Origin: Lachnospiraceae bacterium
GTDB taxonomy: Bacteria > Bacillota > Clostridia > Lachnospirales > Lachnospiraceae
Length of the DNA stretch: 57,993 nt
Assembly: GCA_016280395.1 (NCBI GenBank)
Contig: JAEEGQ010000038.1
Location: 1-57,993, forward strand
Reading direction: 5' to 3'
Shown: piece after piece, positions 32,854 through 41,596 of the stretch
How the letters are laid out: the number at the start of each line of letters is the position of its first letter
How positions within the stretch are numbered: position 1 is the stretch's first letter
Notes under the pieces: generated by a model
What the model was told of the DNA's origin: nothing
Databases searched by the model: none
Seen by the model: the letters and a program-made list of their open reading frames with translations, nothing else
Position numbers and translations under genes: made by a program

Positions 32854-33954
32854 GTGAAAACAGACAATAAGAACAATTATATGCTTTACGGGCCGCTTGC
32901 CCGCAAGGGTTACGACTGGTGGTGGCATTCCTTTACAGGAAAGAGCGAGAAGACAGGTGAAGAGAAGTCCTTCTTTATCGAGTATTATGTCATGAATCCC
33001 GCAAGAGGCGGCGATCTTCCGCAGTTTGTGGAAAAAGGGGCCGCGCATCCCGCTTATGTCATGATAAAAGCGGGCGCATGGGGCAAGGATGCAAAGCAGC
33101 TGCACCGTTTCTTTGGAACGAACGAGCTCGAGACCGACCCGACTGAGCTCAGGATAGTTGTGGGTGACTGTTTCCTTTCGGACGAGATATTAAAGGGCAG
33201 CGTAAATGTCAGCAGGAACGCGGCTGAAGAGCATCCCGAATATATGTCGGACGCGGGCTCGATGTCATGGCTTTTAAGGATAGACAGGCGTGTGGCCTTT
33301 GATGTGGGCTACGGCACTTCTTATCCGCTCCGTTTCCTTAATGCTTTCGGCATGTACTGGCACGCGGCAGGCATGAAAACGGCCTACAGCGGCACGGTTT
33401 ACTACAACGGCGAGAAGTTTACCGTAACTCCCGAGACCTGCTATGGATATGCCGATAAAAACTGGGGTTCCGGCTTTACGAAGCCCTGGGTATGGCTTTC
33501 GTCCTGCCATTTAAGGAGAAAGGGCGACACAGAGTACCTTAAGGATACCGTATTTGACTTTGGCGGCGGCAGACCGGTAGTTTTCGGCATTCCGATAGAG
33601 CGTACGCTCCTTGGCAAGATCCGTTACGAAGGCAGGGAATATGAGTTTAATTTCTCGAAGTTCTGGACCTTCACACAGACAAAATTCAAATGCAAAGCCG
33701 ACGGCGACAAGGTAACATGGCTTGTGAGGATGGCAAACAAGTCCGGCGCCATCGAGATAAAAGCCGTATGTCCAAAGGACGAGATGTTAAAGATCCGCTA
33801 TATGTCCCCGTCGGGTGAAAAGACCTTCGACGAGCTCTGGAACGGCGGCACCGGACGCGCGACCGTTAAGCTCTATAAGCGCGGCATTTCGGGATTAAGG
33901 CTTATCGCCGATCTTATCGCCGACCATGTGGGCTGCGAATACGGTGAAAAATAG
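32854..33954 (+). CDS. Tocopherol cyclase-like family protein
   Basis: The 366-residue soluble protein has a beta-barrel-like pattern. Hallmarks are GYDWWWHSFTGKS near the N-terminus, GMYWHAAGMKTAYSGTVYYNG, and the conserved YGYADKNWGSGFTKPWVWLSS block near residues 198-218. These define the tocopherol-cyclase-like (lipocalin-related) family, which is common in anaerobic Firmicutes that make no tocopherol, so the true substrate is probably another hydrophobic molecule. A GGAGG ribosome site precedes a GTG at 32854 (the codon before AAA ACA GAC). No operon partner is evident beyond the NrdG-like gene 16 bases upstream. Confidence 0.75.
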   Translation: MKTDNKNNYMLYGPLARKGYDWWWHSFTGKSEKTGEEKSFFIEYYVMNPARGGDLPQFVEKGAAHPAYVMIKAGAWGKDAKQLHRFFGTNELETDPTELRIVVGDCFLSDEILKGSVNVSRNAAEEHPEYMSDAGSMSWLLRIDRRVAFDVGYGTSYPLRFLNAFGMYWHAAGMKTAYSGTVYYNGEKFTVTPETCYGYADKNWGSGFTKPWVWLSSCHLRRKGDTEYLKDTVFDFGGGRPVVFGIPIERTLLGKIRYEGREYEFNFSKFWTFTQTKFKCKADGDKVTWLVRMANKSGAIEIKAVCPKDEMLKIRYMSPSGEKTFDELWNGGTGRATVKLYKRGISGLRLIADLIADHVGCEYGEK

Positions 33955-33974
33955 TAATTTTTGTGCAAAATTGC

Positions 33975-34003
33975 TTGTTTTTTATTTTTCGTTGTTGTAA
34001 GAT
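33975..34003 (+). promoter_or_regulatory. Possible promoter of the YegP-like gene
   Basis: TTGTTT (33975-33980), 17 bases and TAAGAT (33998-34003) lie about 65 bases before the ATG, in an AT-rich stretch. Confidence 0.45.
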
Positions 34004-34067
34004 TATCTTAAGGATCAGGATAAGCTTGATTCCAATACAATCATCCCGCTAAGGAGGAGACTATTTT

Positions 34068-34442
34068 ATGGGCAAGTTCGTTATCAAGCCTGCAGCAAAA
34101 GGCGTAATGTTCAATCTCAAGGCCGGCAACGGCGAAGTTATCGCGTCCTCACAGGTTTACAAGACAGATGCAACCTGCAAGAAGGGTATTGCAAGCGTTA
34201 TGAAGATCGCTCCCGAAGCTAATCTTGAGAATCAGACCGAGAAGGATTTCGCACAGCAGAAGAATCCCAAATTCGAAGTTTACAATGACAAGAAGGGCGA
34301 ATTCCGTTTCCGTCTTAAGGCTTCCAACGGCCAGATTGTTGCATCGGGCGAGGGTTACACCACTCTCAAGGCATGCCTCAACGGCGTTGAGTCCGTTCGT
34401 AAGAACGTTGTAGGCGCTAAGATCGAAAAGGTTGAGAAATAA
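34068..34442 (+). CDS. YegP/DUF1508-family protein
   Basis: The small basic 124-residue protein is built from two related units: FVIKPAAKGVMFNLKAGNGE with VIASSQVYKTDATCKKGIASV, and FEVYNDKKGEFRFRLKASNG with IVASGEGYTTLKACLNGVESV. The repeated [FR]xLKAxNGxxIA[ST]S pattern defines the YegP (DUF1508) fold, whose function is not known. A strong AAGGAGG site and optimal codons suggest high expression. It stands alone with its own terminator. Confidence 0.9.
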   Translation: MGKFVIKPAAKGVMFNLKAGNGEVIASSQVYKTDATCKKGIASVMKIAPEANLENQTEKDFAQQKNPKFEVYNDKKGEFRFRLKASNGQIVASGEGYTTLKACLNGVESVRKNVVGAKIEKVEK

Positions 34443-34459
34443 CTGAAAGCAATGTTTTG

Positions 34460-34487
34460 GGCTGTCACCACGGTGGCAGCCTTTTTT
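34460..34487 (+). terminator. Terminator of the YegP-like gene
   Basis: GGCTGTCACC (34460-34469) pairs with GGTGGCAGCC (34472-34481), with one wobble, and is followed by TTTTTT. Confidence 0.9.
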
Positions 34488-34720
34488 GTGCGATAAGCGA
34501 ATGCCCTCGGCAGCAAGCTCGCTTGCTGGACGGGGGCTGAGTGAACGGTCATTGAGCGGACTTCGTACGCGAGATGACCCGTCGAATCGCGTAGGAGTCA
34601 CCCTGTTCGGTTATGGTATGCTCGGTTATGGTATCTTCACCCCTCTCTTTACATCTTTGCGGGAATATGTTATATTTTTTAGTTGAGGATAGTATTGCAT
34701 TCAAAGTATGGAGATTGGTT
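34488..34720. repeat. Intergenic stretch with hairpins and a short tandem repeat
   Basis: There is no gene here. It holds the hairpin CAGCAAGC/GCTTGCTG near 34512-34530, an inverted pair GGTCAT/ATGACC near 34547-34579, and a tandem 12-base repeat CGGTTATGGTAT at 34608-34619 and 34623-34634. Their function is unknown. Confidence 0.45.
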
Positions 34721-35932
34721 ATGAGGCACGGCAGATCATTGGCTTTAATACTGGTACTTGCTCTGGTTTCTTGTCTGGCTTTCGGCTGCGGCGATGAACC
34801 TTCTGTTACTGCGCCTGTGAGCTCGCCGACTTCTTCGGCTGCAAAGACTCCTACGCCTTCTTTGAGTGCCGGGGATCCGACACCTACGGACGTGCCCGCA
34901 ACACCTACATCGGAGCCGGCAGATACGCCTACCGCTCCTGCTAACCCTACACCGACCACAGAACCCGTGAATACACCTACGGATACGCCGGATACACCGA
35001 CTCCCGTTGAGCCTTCTCCTACGGAGCAGGCCGCAACTCCCACAGAGGAGCCCGCAACACCCACGCCTACGGAAACGGCAACTCCGACACCTACGTCAGA
35101 GCCCTCAAATACCCCTACAAATACACCTACACCGACAGAAAAGCCGACGAACACGCCGACACCAACCAATAAACCTACAAACACACCGACGCCTACAAAT
35201 AAGCCGAACACGCCTACACCCACAAACAAGCCCAACACACCCACTCCGACAACGAAGCCCACACCTACGCCCACACCGGTTCCGCAGGCAGGGATAGAAT
35301 GGAAGGATGCAAAGCTTGAAGCCGCTGTAAGGACAGCGCTCGGGAAGGCTTCCGGTGCCATTACCGAGGAAGATGTAAAGAAGATCACCACTCTGAACCT
35401 TGCCGGCAAGGGAGTGAAGAATCTTTCGAATCTGTCGGTATTTACAGGCCTTACAACGCTTGACATAAGCGAAAACGGGATATCGGATATCTCGGGACTT
35501 GCAGGCTGTACATCCCTCACGTCGCTTAGTGCCGGGTATAACTCGATAACGAACATAAGCGCCCTTTCAAAGCTTACAAAGCTGCAGAAGGTGTGGCTCT
35601 CGAACAATTCAGTATCCGACTTTTCCGCGATAGCAGGCCTTTCTTCGATAACGGAGCTTGACCTGTCCTACAACGGAATAGCATCCCTTCCGACAATGAC
35701 AGGCCTTTCCGGGCTTAAGATATTGCGGCTTGAGGGCAATAAACTGTCGAATATCGGCAATCTGTCCGCCATAGCGGCAAACCTTGATTCACTGTGGCTC
35801 GCCTTCAACAAGATAACATCGGTATCGGCTCTTTCGGGGATGAAGGCATCCGCGACATTAAACCTTGGCGGAAACAGCATTACAGACTGGTCGCCGGTCA
35901 AGCATATCAAAAGTGTAACGGGCAGACCTTGA
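34721..35932 (+). CDS. Leucine-rich-repeat lipoprotein with Thr-Pro linker
   Basis: The 403-residue protein has a signal peptide (LALILVLALVSCLAFGC) with a probable lipidated Cys21. Residues about 25-185 are a low-complexity Thr/Pro linker (PTPTxxPxxTPT repeats) that would span the cell wall. The rest is an LRR domain of about six to seven internalin-like repeats (GLTTLDISENGISDISGL, LQKVWLSNNSVSDFSAIAGL), capped by EWKDAKLEAAVRTALGKASGAI. Surface adhesion or binding is likely. ATG 34721 directly precedes the signal peptide; the upstream frame is open but non-coding in character. Its stop codon lies inside the -35 box of the SRP RNA promoter. Confidence 0.88.
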   Translation: MRHGRSLALILVLALVSCLAFGCGDEPSVTAPVSSPTSSAAKTPTPSLSAGDPTPTDVPATPTSEPADTPTAPANPTPTTEPVNTPTDTPDTPTPVEPSPTEQAATPTEEPATPTPTETATPTPTSEPSNTPTNTPTPTEKPTNTPTPTNKPTNTPTPTNKPNTPTPTNKPNTPTPTTKPTPTPTPVPQAGIEWKDAKLEAAVRTALGKASGAITEEDVKKITTLNLAGKGVKNLSNLSVFTGLTTLDISENGISDISGLAGCTSLTSLSAGYNSITNISALSKLTKLQKVWLSNNSVSDFSAIAGLSSITELDLSYNGIASLPTMTGLSGLKILRLEGNKLSNIGNLSAIAANLDSLWLAFNKITSVSALSGMKASATLNLGGNSITDWSPVKHIKSVTGRP

Positions 35933-35957
35933 CAGAAACGGTTCGAGAGGATATAAT
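35929..35957 (+). promoter_or_regulatory. Consensus promoter of the SRP RNA
   Basis: TTGACA (35929-35934), 17 bases and TATAAT (35952-35957) match consensus exactly. The -35 box contains the TGA stop of the LRR lipoprotein gene (35930-35932). The start site is expected near 35964, leaving a leader of about 47 bases before the mature RNA. That leader has a GAAA-loop hairpin at 35967-35988. Confidence 0.88.
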
Positions 35958-36010
35958 ACATGAGTTGCTGTGCCCGAAAGGGTACAGCAGCGCTCAAATA
36001 AGTCTCAAAT

Positions 36011-36276
36011 TTCCGTGCAGCCGGGGAGATAGCGGTGCCCTGAACCTGCAATCCGCTATAGCAGGGGTGATGTTCTGCCGAGGGTGTTCGTTTTGCGAAG
36101 CAGCCCGGTATAAGTGGCGTTGACGTTTGGGTCTTACACAACGGAAGCTTACGAACCGTGTCAGGGCAGGAATGCAGCAGCACTAAGTGATGTCTTCCGT
36201 GTGTTGTAAGTCAGCCTGGACCGAGTTAACTGTACCGGTAACGTTCGTGAGCGTCATTCGAAGCAGGACGCACGGA
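36011..36276 (+). ncRNA. ffs: Large (Gram-positive type) signal recognition particle RNA
   Basis: The 266-base stretch shows the hallmarks of the bacterial SRP RNA with an Alu domain. The 5' part reads GGGGAGATAGCGGTGCCC, then CCTGCAATCCGCTATAGCAGGG. The middle has GGCGTTGACGTTTGGGTC. The Ffh-binding tip reads GTGTCAGGGCAGGAATGCAG and CAGCACTAAGTGATG, followed by GCCTGGACCGAGTTAACTG. The ends pair (CCGTGC at 36013-36018 with GCACGG at 36070-offset site 36270-36275) and a T-tract follows. It closely parallels the B. subtilis scRNA as I recall it. The RNA scaffolds Ffh for membrane protein targeting. It probably matures from a longer precursor. Confidence 0.93.
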
Positions 36277-36305
36277 TTTTTTATATTCAAAAACGGGGGA
36301 ACAAT

Positions 36306-38630
36306 ATGGAGTTTACAGTAAATCCGGGAAACGTAAACAATGTGCCCGCAGGCACGTATCTTGCGCGTGAGCAGGAATTTGTAAACTATGTCTTCATGAT
36401 AATAAAAGGCCACATTGCGCTTGAGAGCGGCGGGTGCAGCATTACCTGCGGCCCCGGGTGCTTTGTCGGATTAAACGATCTTGTTAAGGGCGAATTCTCG
36501 GCATCCGTATATGTCAGGGAGGATTCGTCTGTCTTTGCTTTTCCGGTTAAAAATGCCGATGGTGTGCTCCAGATATTCAAGGCAAAAAAGGATTATGCCG
36601 GCATTGCCGTCTGGACGCTCGCAAGAAGCATCAGCGATTATGACAGGCTTGAACGTGAGCTTGCGGTAAAGGCTGAAGAGCTTTCGGCATCGGTCAGGAG
36701 TTTCCATGATGAATACATAAGGACCGCCAAGGCAGCGGGTTTTCCCGATGAGCTCGGAATAGCGGGCAGGCTTGAGAGCTTCGAGAGATCGGAGGTATCG
36801 GATCCGGAAGCCCTTACCTACTATCAGGAGATGATAAAGCAGCCTGTTGACAACTGCAAGACGTATTTCGGCGATTCTCCCGTGATGGCGCTCCGCCACG
36901 TGAACGAGGAATCGGTGCTTATGTGGGAAATGCAGCAGCGCTGCAAGACTGTTGCCCAGTTCCTTGAAGAAGCGGTTTATGTGCTGGTGAACAACACAAA
37001 GGAAAACCTGTACATGAAATGTGTCGAGCTGATAAGGCGCCAGAACAGCCTCGGAAAGGACAGGTCCGCAGCGGAGCAGCTTCTTGAAAAGATCAAGAAC
37101 AGCATCATCGAAGCGGTGATATTCTTTGAGCAGAATATGCATTACAGGCTCAATGTCGATATGGAACGCATGGAAACGGCATATATGAATGCCCTCGAAG
37201 GCATTGAGACCAAGGAGGAAGCAAAGTCCGGGCCGATGGACGCCGAGGCGGTCTCAATACTTAGAAAATCGCTTGCTAACGGCGCAAAGGCGCTTACCGA
37301 CTTTGCGGGCTGGGAGAGAGAAAGAGCCGCGGAGTTTGTAAACGACATCGAGTCCTTTGTAGGAACAAAGAACAGGATGGCTGTGGACGAGAACCTGCGC
37401 CAGCTCAAGAGAAATATCTCCAGGAGCTTCTTTGACCTGTATATGGATGTGTTCCTCGGGCAGGCCGGATCCCCGGCCGTACCGCAGATCGTCGATCTGT
37501 TCCTGAACTACGGTTTCGTTGATGAAAGGCTTCTTAACGACGAGCAGCTTAGCGATCTTTGTGCGTTAAAGCCCGACAAGCCTTCGGCTCCCTGCCAGGT
37601 ATATACATTCAGGGAATGGCTGAACCTTATTTACGAAATGCGCCGCACGCCTTCAAGAAGCGAGCTTGACATGGATTTCGAGGACAGTCTCCGTGACAGG
37701 AAGAAACGCGGGGAGATAACGGAAACGCAGATGGCGGCCATCGCAAAGGATCCTGTACAGTGGGTCTCCTACGAAGTCCACAACATGTTTACAAGTAATG
37801 AAAGGCTTTTGAACGGTCAGGTAACCACCTTCGTGCCGGTTATGTATGAGGAGGCTCTTGCTGGCATCCCGTCACGCATGAAGATCACAAAAGACCGCAT
37901 AAATACACTGATAGCAATGCTTACGGTAAACGATCCTTCGGTCTTCCACCGCGAGATAATCTACAACAACGCGGAGGCAAAGATCGAGCGCGAACCGATA
38001 ATGCGCCGGGTTTACCCGGAATTTATCCTGTTCCCCGTGAACGGCTCGAATATCCTCATGTGGCAGGAGACTTCCTCAAGAAAGCGCGACAGCGCAGGAC
38101 GCATCCTAGTCCCGATGTTCTTTGAGGGAGCGCCGGATGACGCGATGCTGCGTGCACTCGGACGCTTCAGATGGGAGCTCTGCAAGACGATAATGGGACT
38201 TTCGTGGAACAATATCCAGGTCAAATCCCTTACCTCCGAGTATTTCGATTATGTGACGTATTACCGCAAGAATCACGATCTTTCGGACGAAAAGAAGGAA
38301 AAGATAAAGACTCAGCTCACAAAGGCAAGGAACAACATCCGCGAGGTCTTTGTGCAGGACTATGAATGCTGGATCAAGTATGAGGCAAACGGCGCCCTGC
38401 GCCTGAACAAAGTGGTGCGTGAGCTGTTTGCGACATACATCCCGTTCCCGAAGAACACAAGGGCAACGGTGGAACAGCAGCCGGTGTTTGACGACGCGTT
38501 TGCGCGTTTTGAGAGAAATCTCAAGAAAAAGGTGTATGATCTTGACCTGCACTATAAGAATCTTGAAAAAGCAGGCGCGGAGATCACTCCGGAGCTTCAG
38601 ATCACAAAAGAGTTTTACAGCAATCTATAA
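36306..38630 (+). CDS. Cyclic-nucleotide-binding-domain protein of unknown function
   Basis: The 774-residue soluble protein has an N-terminal 110 residues that resemble a Crp/cNMP-binding jelly roll (VPAGTYLAREQEFVNYVFMI, IKGHIALESGGCSI, CGPGCFVGLNDLVKGEFSAS, VREDSSVFAFPV). The remaining 650 residues are mostly helical with no domain I recognise; they include many acidic/basic helices and a conserved-looking WQETSSRKRDSAGRILVPMF. There is no DNA-binding HTH at the end, so it is not a Crp-type regulator. GGGGGA precedes the ATG. The TPR-like/P-loop ATPase gene follows about 110 bases on, and the two may work together. Confidence 0.65.
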   Translation: MEFTVNPGNVNNVPAGTYLAREQEFVNYVFMIIKGHIALESGGCSITCGPGCFVGLNDLVKGEFSASVYVREDSSVFAFPVKNADGVLQIFKAKKDYAGIAVWTLARSISDYDRLERELAVKAEELSASVRSFHDEYIRTAKAAGFPDELGIAGRLESFERSEVSDPEALTYYQEMIKQPVDNCKTYFGDSPVMALRHVNEESVLMWEMQQRCKTVAQFLEEAVYVLVNNTKENLYMKCVELIRRQNSLGKDRSAAEQLLEKIKNSIIEAVIFFEQNMHYRLNVDMERMETAYMNALEGIETKEEAKSGPMDAEAVSILRKSLANGAKALTDFAGWERERAAEFVNDIESFVGTKNRMAVDENLRQLKRNISRSFFDLYMDVFLGQAGSPAVPQIVDLFLNYGFVDERLLNDEQLSDLCALKPDKPSAPCQVYTFREWLNLIYEMRRTPSRSELDMDFEDSLRDRKKRGEITETQMAAIAKDPVQWVSYEVHNMFTSNERLLNGQVTTFVPVMYEEALAGIPSRMKITKDRINTLIAMLTVNDPSVFHREIIYNNAEAKIEREPIMRRVYPEFILFPVNGSNILMWQETSSRKRDSAGRILVPMFFEGAPDDAMLRALGRFRWELCKTIMGLSWNNIQVKSLTSEYFDYVTYYRKNHDLSDEKKEKIKTQLTKARNNIREVFVQDYECWIKYEANGALRLNKVVRELFATYIPFPKNTRATVEQQPVFDDAFARFERNLKKKVYDLDLHYKNLEKAGAEITPELQITKEFYSNL

Positions 38631-38639
38631 CGAGGTTAA

Positions 38640-38696
38640 GTTTGAAAGTAAACTTTCAAACAGCGCATTTGTGCTGCGTAATCTTTGCACAAATGC
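38640..38696 (+). repeat. Two hairpins between the cNMP-domain and ATPase genes
   Basis: GTTTGAAAGT (38640-38649) faces ACTTTCAAAC (38652-38661), and GCATTTGTGC (38665-38674) faces GCACAAATGC (38687-38696). Neither has a T-tract. They may stabilise or process the shared mRNA. Confidence 0.55.
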
Positions 38697-38738
38697 AACC
38701 ATTGGCTGCCCGTTGCATTCGCAGCATGGAGGTTAAAA

Positions 38739-40802
38739 ATGGAGAATTACAGAACGATAGTTTCGCTTGCTCATATCAAGGAGCTTAGGAAACAGGGGGA
38801 TTACGCGGGGGCGTACGAGATCGTAAAGGACATTAACCTGAAAAAGGTAAGGGATGTATCCGACTGCAACATGATCGCTGATGTCTGCAACGAAAACGGG
38901 GACTATGAGCGGTCTTTGGGGGCGTATGACAAGATCTACAAAAAGAGCGGATCGAAGCATGCTTTAAGCTCGCTCGTTTACCTTAACATCAAGACCGAAA
39001 AGACGGAAAAAGCCAGAGAACTGCTGACAAAGTACGAGCAGGTGGCACCGAGGGATCCAAAACGCCTTATTTACAGATACCGCATCGAGAAGCTTGAAAA
39101 GGCTCCTTATCCCGAGCGCATCGCAACGCTTGAGAAGTGGAAGAACGAGGAATATACGGAGCGATGGGCATTAGAGCTCGCAAAGCTTTATTACAAGGCC
39201 GGGAATGAGAAGCGGTGTATAGAGGAATGCGACAGCATCATGAATTATTTCGGCGACGGCGAGTATGTTGACTGGGCCAAGGCCTTAAAGGCGCACCTGC
39301 AGGGAGAGATCGACTTAAGAAATGCTTCCGGCGCGGAGATCGCAAAGACTGTCGGCCGCACGGACGATGTTACGGAGCTTATTCCGGATATGGGCGCAAC
39401 GACGCTGATAACGCCGATAAGGGATGTTCCGGAGCCTGAGGAAACCGAGAGCGCCGCAGAGGAGTTAAAGGACCGGGAAGAATTTGCCGCGGAGAACGCA
39501 TTTGCCGGGGAGAATGAAACCGAGGCAGTCACGGGGGCTGAAAGCGAACCCGTACAGACAGAGACGGCTTTTGTGCCGGAAGAAGAGCCCGTTAAGAAGC
39601 CTAAGAAGAGAAGAAGCAGGAAAAAGGCCGAGGAACGCAGGGAGCAGGAAAATGAAGCTGCAGCGGAGCCTGCGGAACCGGCTCCTGCATTTACGGAGCC
39701 TGAAGAGGCGTTTACACCCGAGATCCCCGCAGCAGAGCCCGATTACGATTTTACCGCGGATCTTGCGGCAGCGGTTGCCGCTGTACAGGACGAGATGAAC
39801 GGCGGCCGGTATGAGGAGACAAAGCAGCCCGAAAACCCGGTCAAGGCCGACGAATCCATAGAGGTACATGAGGTTGAGGCCGCATCCGAGCGGGAGACAC
39901 AAGGGGCAGCGGAAGCAGGCGCCAAAGACGATTACGAGATTGAAGCAATGCAGGGCTTTATGAAATTCCTTGAGGAGAACAGCTCTGCAACCGTAAAGCT
40001 TCGAGAGCAGCGCGAGCCTGTCACGGAGATAGGCGGAGTGCTCGGCGAGAGGCTTAAGAGCGGCGAGGCGGTGCTTGAAGATTATTTCGGCAATTATGCG
40101 CGCATCGATTCTGTGCGCAAGCAGCTCATCCGCAGCCTTGAGGTTCTGTTCGATCCGCTTAAGCGCGGCGGCAGCATCATAATCACCGGCGGAAGAAAGA
40201 CCGGAAAGACAACGCTTGCCAAGAAGATAGCGAAAACACTGAATAAATTCGGTGTCACGGAGTCTAAGAAGGCTCTTATCGTTACTGCTGAAAAGCTCAA
40301 CAAGGTCAATCTCGCAAGCCAGCGCGAAAAGCTGGCCGGATGCACGGTTATCGTGGAGAAGGCGGGTGGGCTCTCGAAGGATACGGTCAGCGACCTTATC
40401 GGATTCTGCGCCGGACACGCTGAAAGCAGCCTGGTATTCCTTGAGGATGACAGGAAGAGCATGAATGAGCTCATGCGCGATTATCCGGAGGTTGGGAGCG
40501 TATTCAACAACAGGATACATCTGCCGCAGGAGTACAGGCTTGAAGAGCTTAAGGGCTTTATTTATGAGTATCTTGTGAATACGGAGTATGAGCTTGAGGT
40601 GAACGCCGACAGGGCGCTTGACGAGAAGCTTGCAAAGATCATGGCGCTTAAGCCGGAAAGCCCGATAGATTCTGCGATAGCGATCGCAAAGACTGCGACG
40701 GAGGCCGCGGAGGCGCGGAATTCCGAGCTGCTTGTGGAAATGATGAATAACGGACAGATTGAAAATGCAGATATCATGACTGTTAAGGCGGAGGATATAT
40801 AA
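38739..40802 (+). CDS. TPR-like protein with C-terminal P-loop ATPase domain
   Basis: The protein has about 687 residues. Residues 1-190 are TPR-like helices (HIKELRKQGDYAGAYEIVKD, CNENGDYERSLGAYDKIYKK). Residues about 200-415 are a Glu/Ala/Pro-rich disordered linker with a basic patch KKPKKRRSRKKAEE. A P-loop ATPase follows: Walker A ITGGRKTGKTTLAKKI (about 481-496), Walker B-like SSLVFLEDD, and NNRIHLPQEYRLEELKGFIY, reminiscent of CbbX-type AAA proteins. ATG 38739 follows GGAGG; the frame upstream overlaps the hairpins. The role is unknown; assembly or scaffolding is possible. Confidence 0.7.
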   Translation: MENYRTIVSLAHIKELRKQGDYAGAYEIVKDINLKKVRDVSDCNMIADVCNENGDYERSLGAYDKIYKKSGSKHALSSLVYLNIKTEKTEKARELLTKYEQVAPRDPKRLIYRYRIEKLEKAPYPERIATLEKWKNEEYTERWALELAKLYYKAGNEKRCIEECDSIMNYFGDGEYVDWAKALKAHLQGEIDLRNASGAEIAKTVGRTDDVTELIPDMGATTLITPIRDVPEPEETESAAEELKDREEFAAENAFAGENETEAVTGAESEPVQTETAFVPEEEPVKKPKKRRSRKKAEERREQENEAAAEPAEPAPAFTEPEEAFTPEIPAAEPDYDFTADLAAAVAAVQDEMNGGRYEETKQPENPVKADESIEVHEVEAASERETQGAAEAGAKDDYEIEAMQGFMKFLEENSSATVKLREQREPVTEIGGVLGERLKSGEAVLEDYFGNYARIDSVRKQLIRSLEVLFDPLKRGGSIIITGGRKTGKTTLAKKIAKTLNKFGVTESKKALIVTAEKLNKVNLASQREKLAGCTVIVEKAGGLSKDTVSDLIGFCAGHAESSLVFLEDDRKSMNELMRDYPEVGSVFNNRIHLPQEYRLEELKGFIYEYLVNTEYELEVNADRALDEKLAKIMALKPESPIDSAIAIAKTATEAAEARNSELLVEMMNNGQIENADIMTVKAEDI

Positions 40803-40844
40803 CATTCGCAACCCGCTTTACGGCAACCATACAGGATAACAGGG

Positions 40845-41040
40845 ATACAATTCGCAGCCCCCGTTCCTCATTCGCAATCCGCTTCGCGGTTTGCTCATGT
40901 GGAGCGGGGGTTGTTACTGCTTCGCAGTAGGCATATGGGAAAATACACATACAATTCGCAGCCCCCGTTCCCCATTCGCAACCCGCTTCGCGGCTTGCTC
41001 ATGTGGAGCGGGGGTTGTTACTGCTTCGCAGTAACCATAT
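40845..41040 (+). repeat. Two tandem copies of a 91-bp three-hairpin element
   Basis: Copies at 40845-40936 and 40949-41040 (period 104) are nearly identical. Each reads ATACAATTCGCAGCCCCCG, a central CCGC-TTC-GCGG hairpin, a closing GCGGGGG arm, and TACTGC-TTC-GCAGTA. A partial third copy (ATTCGCAACCCGC) lies at 40804. Together they form strong nested stem-loops after the ATPase gene. No long coding frame is present from 40803 to 41120. Confidence 0.8.
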
Positions 41041-41120
41041 AAGAAAAACAAGGCCATTTCTGAAAGCAAGCTTTCGAAATGACCTCGTCTTTCTTACATC
41101 TGCGAAGTGTACTTTTTGCT

Positions 41121-41465
41121 TTATGTCATGTTGAACCTTACCTGGACTTCTTCTTTTAGTTTCTGGCCGCCCTGGGATTCGACTCTTTTGGTTATGTTCA
41201 GGGTGTATGTTTCGAGCGGGGTGTAGACGCCTGCGGGCTCAACTTCTATTATCTTTTTTTCGGCATCATAACGGATGATGGTGTTTAAGAGGTTGCCGTT
41301 TGAATCGGTTACATAGAGGTTGTTGTTGTTGACTGTTGCCGGGTTTAAGGGCGCAGTAAACTTGACGCGCCAAACAAATTTGCCGGTCTTGAATTTAAGA
41401 TCCTGTTTTACTTTGCCTTCGGATCCCTCGGAAACTGAGAGGATCTCTATATAGTTTGTGGGCAT
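41121..41465 (-). CDS. Bacterial Ig-like (SbsA-type) single-domain protein
   Basis: The 114-residue protein has a beta-rich pattern with FVWRVKFTAPLNPATVNNNN, LYVTDSNGNLLNTIIRYDAE, KKIIEVEPAGVYTPLETYTLNI and a closing RFNMT, which is typical of SbsA-like Ig domains of surface proteins. There is no signal peptide or anchor, which is odd for such a domain. ATG 41465 follows GGAGG; a longer frame from 41510 is not supported. Its neighbours do not suggest a role. Confidence 0.65.
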   Translation of the reverse strand: MPTNYIEILSVSEGSEGKVKQDLKFKTGKFVWRVKFTAPLNPATVNNNNLYVTDSNGNLLNTIIRYDAEKKIIEVEPAGVYTPLETYTLNITKRVESQGGQKLKEEVQVRFNMT

Positions 41466-41596
41466 GTCTGTCCTCCGGCTTATATCGGAAATGCCGATAC
41501 TTTCTAACAATACAGTATAGCAGATGGATCGGTTTTTTGCAAGGTTGGGATTATGAATCAGAGTGCAGCAGCGAGATACGCCCCAACTGACTCATA

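Noticed and set aside
34549-35607. Gly/Val-rich antisense frame opposite the LRR lipoprotein
   Set aside because: It arises from the complement of the Thr/Pro repeat linker and has no start signal.
39465-40811. 448-codon antisense frame opposite the TPR-like/ATPase gene
   Set aside because: A shadow of the Glu/Ala-rich coding sequence; composition (Leu/Arg/Cys-rich) is typical of antisense translation.
40845-41040. CRISPR array
   Set aside because: Only two long direct copies are present, without regular short repeats, unique spacers or cas genes.
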